Below, in pieces: positions 61,558-64,000 of a DNA stretch of 64,000 nucleotides. The notes beneath the pieces are model-generated. The model was not told where the DNA came from. It was given only the letters and a program-made list of their open reading frames with translations, and ran no database searches. The first letter of the stretch is position 1. The number at the start of each line of letters is the position of its first letter. A program made the position numbers and the translations under genes. Origin of the DNA: Acanthosoma haemorrhoidale (taxonomy: Eukaryota > Arthropoda > Insecta > Hemiptera > Acanthosomatidae); assembly GCA_930367205.1 (NCBI GenBank), contig OV884011.1:169581226-169645225 (forward strand), in the 5' to 3' direction.

Positions 61558-61715
61558 CAATCTTTATTGTGCAATAATTACAATCTGCCTTTTCTAAGGC
61601 AATAATAATACAGATAAATGATCTCATTCATACCATATTTACAGCATCATTCACTCGCTCATTCATACAATAGGACATGATTGGAGAAACTGGCCATTGC
61701 CAGGACTCCCACTAT
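61558..61715 (-). mobile_element. LINE-A 3'-UTR fragment
   Basis: ATCTTTATTGTGCAATAATT, TACAATCTGCC, ATGATCTCATTCATACCATA and GACATGATTGGAGAAACTGG are minus-strand LINE-A 3' UTR blocks, with an internal deletion of over 100 bp at about 61673 compared with 10.5-10.65 kb. Confidence 0.78.
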
Positions 61716-64000
61716 TTTAACTATTAAACGAGTCAAATGGGATATTACTGCGACATTGAGGTGTCTTAAAGAATGAATCGTTCTATTGGGAGCACGACAC
61801 GCCTAGTGCACCAGTTACCATTACGCGCAAACAGTGACAGACAACTTAACGTCATACAAGGCTGGAGCTCCTAAAGAAGATTTAGGAGGAGTACGCAGGA
61901 AAGCAGTATGACCAGACGAAGACTACACCAAATTCAACAACGACCACTATTGGAACAACACAATGCCAAAATATTGGCCCCAGTCTCTTGCATAGACTAA
62001 TGCCACGTCTGGTCGAAAGTGTCGAAAAAATCTTGGAGTAGTCGCCACCATGTTCATGTGAATGTTTTTCACCACCATTGGACCGAAAAGAATGAAGATT
62101 CAAATGGAAGCTTCTCAATACTTACAATCGTGGCCTAACTAGACGATTTGGAAAAGATTCTAGTACTTTCATAAGCATATGTCTTCACGGGCCCGAAAAT
62201 CTTATTCAAGTGAGTGCCACTAACCTACAACATACCTGACTTGGAGACTCCTGGTAAAAATGCCCTTCACTATCGTGCACCTCCATACCTTCACGTTTTG
62301 TAAGAGGGTGAACACTTAACTCACTTCAACCCTACAGATTTTCCTTACGAAGTAACCAAACAGGATCCACTCCTGCCAAGGATTTTGTCACGGTGGACCA
62401 AAGTCCTCTTTGTCTACTACTGTGAGGATGATAGAGTAGAGATCTACGATCATCAGCAAGTACCGGGCCAATTACGAGTTATATCGATCTCATGTTATAT
62501 CATTACAGCTTGCATCCAGTACCAGGTCTCCACATGGGGTAGATGGATCGTCACCTGGCTTAAGTGTTTTGTAGATCCCACTGACACTGGCTCCGTGAAG
62601 TTTAGCCCACGACGTGTCCCACTGCGGCCACCACTAAACCGTATTGCTCCACGCACAAATTGGAAAAAAAACTTTACAAGAGAAGAGACGACAAGCTAAG
62701 GTAGTTGTAAATTCTCTTACAGTAGCGGCAACCACGGGAAATGGTGAAAGCAGTTGAAGACTCTTGCGGAAACAACAGGACTGGGATTTGGCCGATCACT
62801 ACGCTTAGAACATTACAGCTAGTCTAGATAGAAACCACACATCTCTACTGCTTGACAAACAAAACTATACGTGTGTATCTTAAATCAGCTTAAGACGATT
62901 CTACCCGGTTAAAAAAAAAACCATCAGCATTAGGGCATGCCAGAATACTGTTGTTACTGTGACCGAGAAAAGGGATAGTTGAGCTCACAAACCTATACAG
63001 TTCTTGTTGAGGTACTTGACTGAACCATGGAAGCAAGCTATCATTCCCCCAAGCCAACCAATAACTACCCGCACAGGGAGAAATACCAATGAACCCAAGG
63101 TTAATCATATTTAATCAATATTGGAGCACTTTTAGTGACTACTATGAATGTATCCCACTTGCTACTTAATGGTAAATCTTCTATTTTCAAAACAAGAATA
63201 TGAAATAAATAAATTGGGTGGCTTATAAAGATTAAATACATTATCTTTCATGATAAGTTGATGCTGTTTTTATGTGATTTATCAGACATAGTCGTAAACG
63301 TGGAGGACGATGGGTTGCCGGAGTAGGAGGGGGGGGGGCGGGTGCGGTGCCTAATCATGCAACCTGTTGAATACTAAACAGTATCGACCCATGATTTTTT
63401 TTTTTTTAAATCAAACCTAGTTACTTATTGCTACTTTTATTTATTGCCGTCGTTACTGCCTGTCGTTCTCTTTTATTACTTTATTACTAACTTTGTGTTA
63501 AATTTATTTCTTGCATTGAACTTTATTGTAGGCAACTTAAATATAGCCAAAACATCTATCTACTCGTTATATATTTATTTCGTATAGTTTTTAACAAACA
63601 CATTTGTTCACTTATTCCCTGTGTTGATTCATCATAGGTCAAAACTTATCGATACCTTATCAACTTCTGCCAAACTTTTTAATGAAATTAAAGCTGAGAA
63701 TATTTAAAAACATATAAAAAATATCTCCGGGACGCATTTCTTTGTAACAGGTCAGTAAACTAATATTTAATAAAAAAAAGCCTTTTTTTTTTACAATTTT
63801 TTCTTCGTTTCCTTAATTTAAGGATCCTTTAAGTCTCTTGTTTTAAGTTGGGCATATAATAGGCAAATCAATGAATGAACTTCATATGCTAACTTTTGTT
63901 TCTTGAACTATGCCCAGTATTTTAAACCATTGCTGTAAATCATTTTTTATTCTTTTAACGCACTAGGAATTGAAAAGAAATGATTTTCTCTTATTCCTAG
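61716..64000. other. Unassigned DNA, possible decayed element at 61.8-63.1 kb
   Basis: Between 61.75 and 63.1 kb base composition is more balanced than around it, and a 104-codon plus-strand frame (62385-62699) continues upstream text with few stops. This looks like degraded coding DNA of a mobile element, but I recognise no catalytic motif. A G-rich run (GGAGGGGGGGGGGCGGG) lies near 63326-63342. The remainder is AT-rich. Confidence 0.3.

Noticed and set aside
62385..62699. 104-codon ORF as a retroelement pol fragment
   Set aside because: The text feels like decayed coding DNA, but I could not identify a catalytic motif of RT, RNase H or integrase.

Overview
This window looks like repeat-dense nuclear DNA from an arthropod, most probably an insect. 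It is AT-rich, has no bacterial-style operons, and is built largely from non-LTR retrotransposons of the Jockey clade, a Ty3/gypsy element, a gypsy/errantivirus-like remnant with an env-like piece, and mariner transposons with TA target sites. I could not support any intact host protein-coding gene, tRNA, rRNA or CRISPR array. The species cannot be read from the sequence.

Layout. 1-3.5 kb: AT-rich, nothing recognised. 3.7-4.3 kb: C-terminal fragment of a Jockey-type reverse transcriptase (minus). 5.8-6.2 kb: mariner remnant. 6.5-7.1 kb: first of four solo LTRs of one family (others at 14.7, 40.5 and 54.4 kb), each flanked by 5-bp target duplications (one perfect, three with one mismatch). 8.9-17.7 kb: several copies of a second Jockey-clade family, called LINE-A here. 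The best is at 10.4-12.0 kb, with a perfect 13-bp target duplication. At 13.69 kb a 5'-truncated U6 snRNA sequence is fused to a LINE-A 3' end. 20.75 kb: long CT microsatellite. 22.4-27.5 kb: decayed Ty3/gypsy element with two short LTRs, primer-binding site, gag, protease, RT, RNase H and integrase. 27.57-31.15 kb: an unclassified repeat followed by the errantivirus-like remnant, which has lost RT and RNase H but keeps env-like sequence. 34.0 kb: a 110-bp mariner-derived MITE. 34.1-39.6 kb: three copies of an LTR-like repeat with conserved TATA box, one carrying an expanded CT tract. 35.8-36.3 kb: inverted copy of the repeat at 28 kb. 39.9-46.3 kb: more LINE-A fragments. 46.3-49.4 kb: decayed R1-like non-LTR element. 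52.2-52.7 kb: three nearly identical 171-bp tandem repeats. 56.4-57.7 kb: full-length mariner with intact ends and a broken transposase. 58-61.7 kb: more LINE-A fragments. 61.7-64 kb: nothing recognised.

The genes do not form a host pathway. The main relationship is parasitic: the mariner at 56.4 kb belongs to the family that gave rise to the MITE at 34.0 kb, and the LINE-A machinery probably made the 5'-truncated insertions and the U6 fusion. The most unusual object is the U6/LINE-A chimera at 13691-14432.
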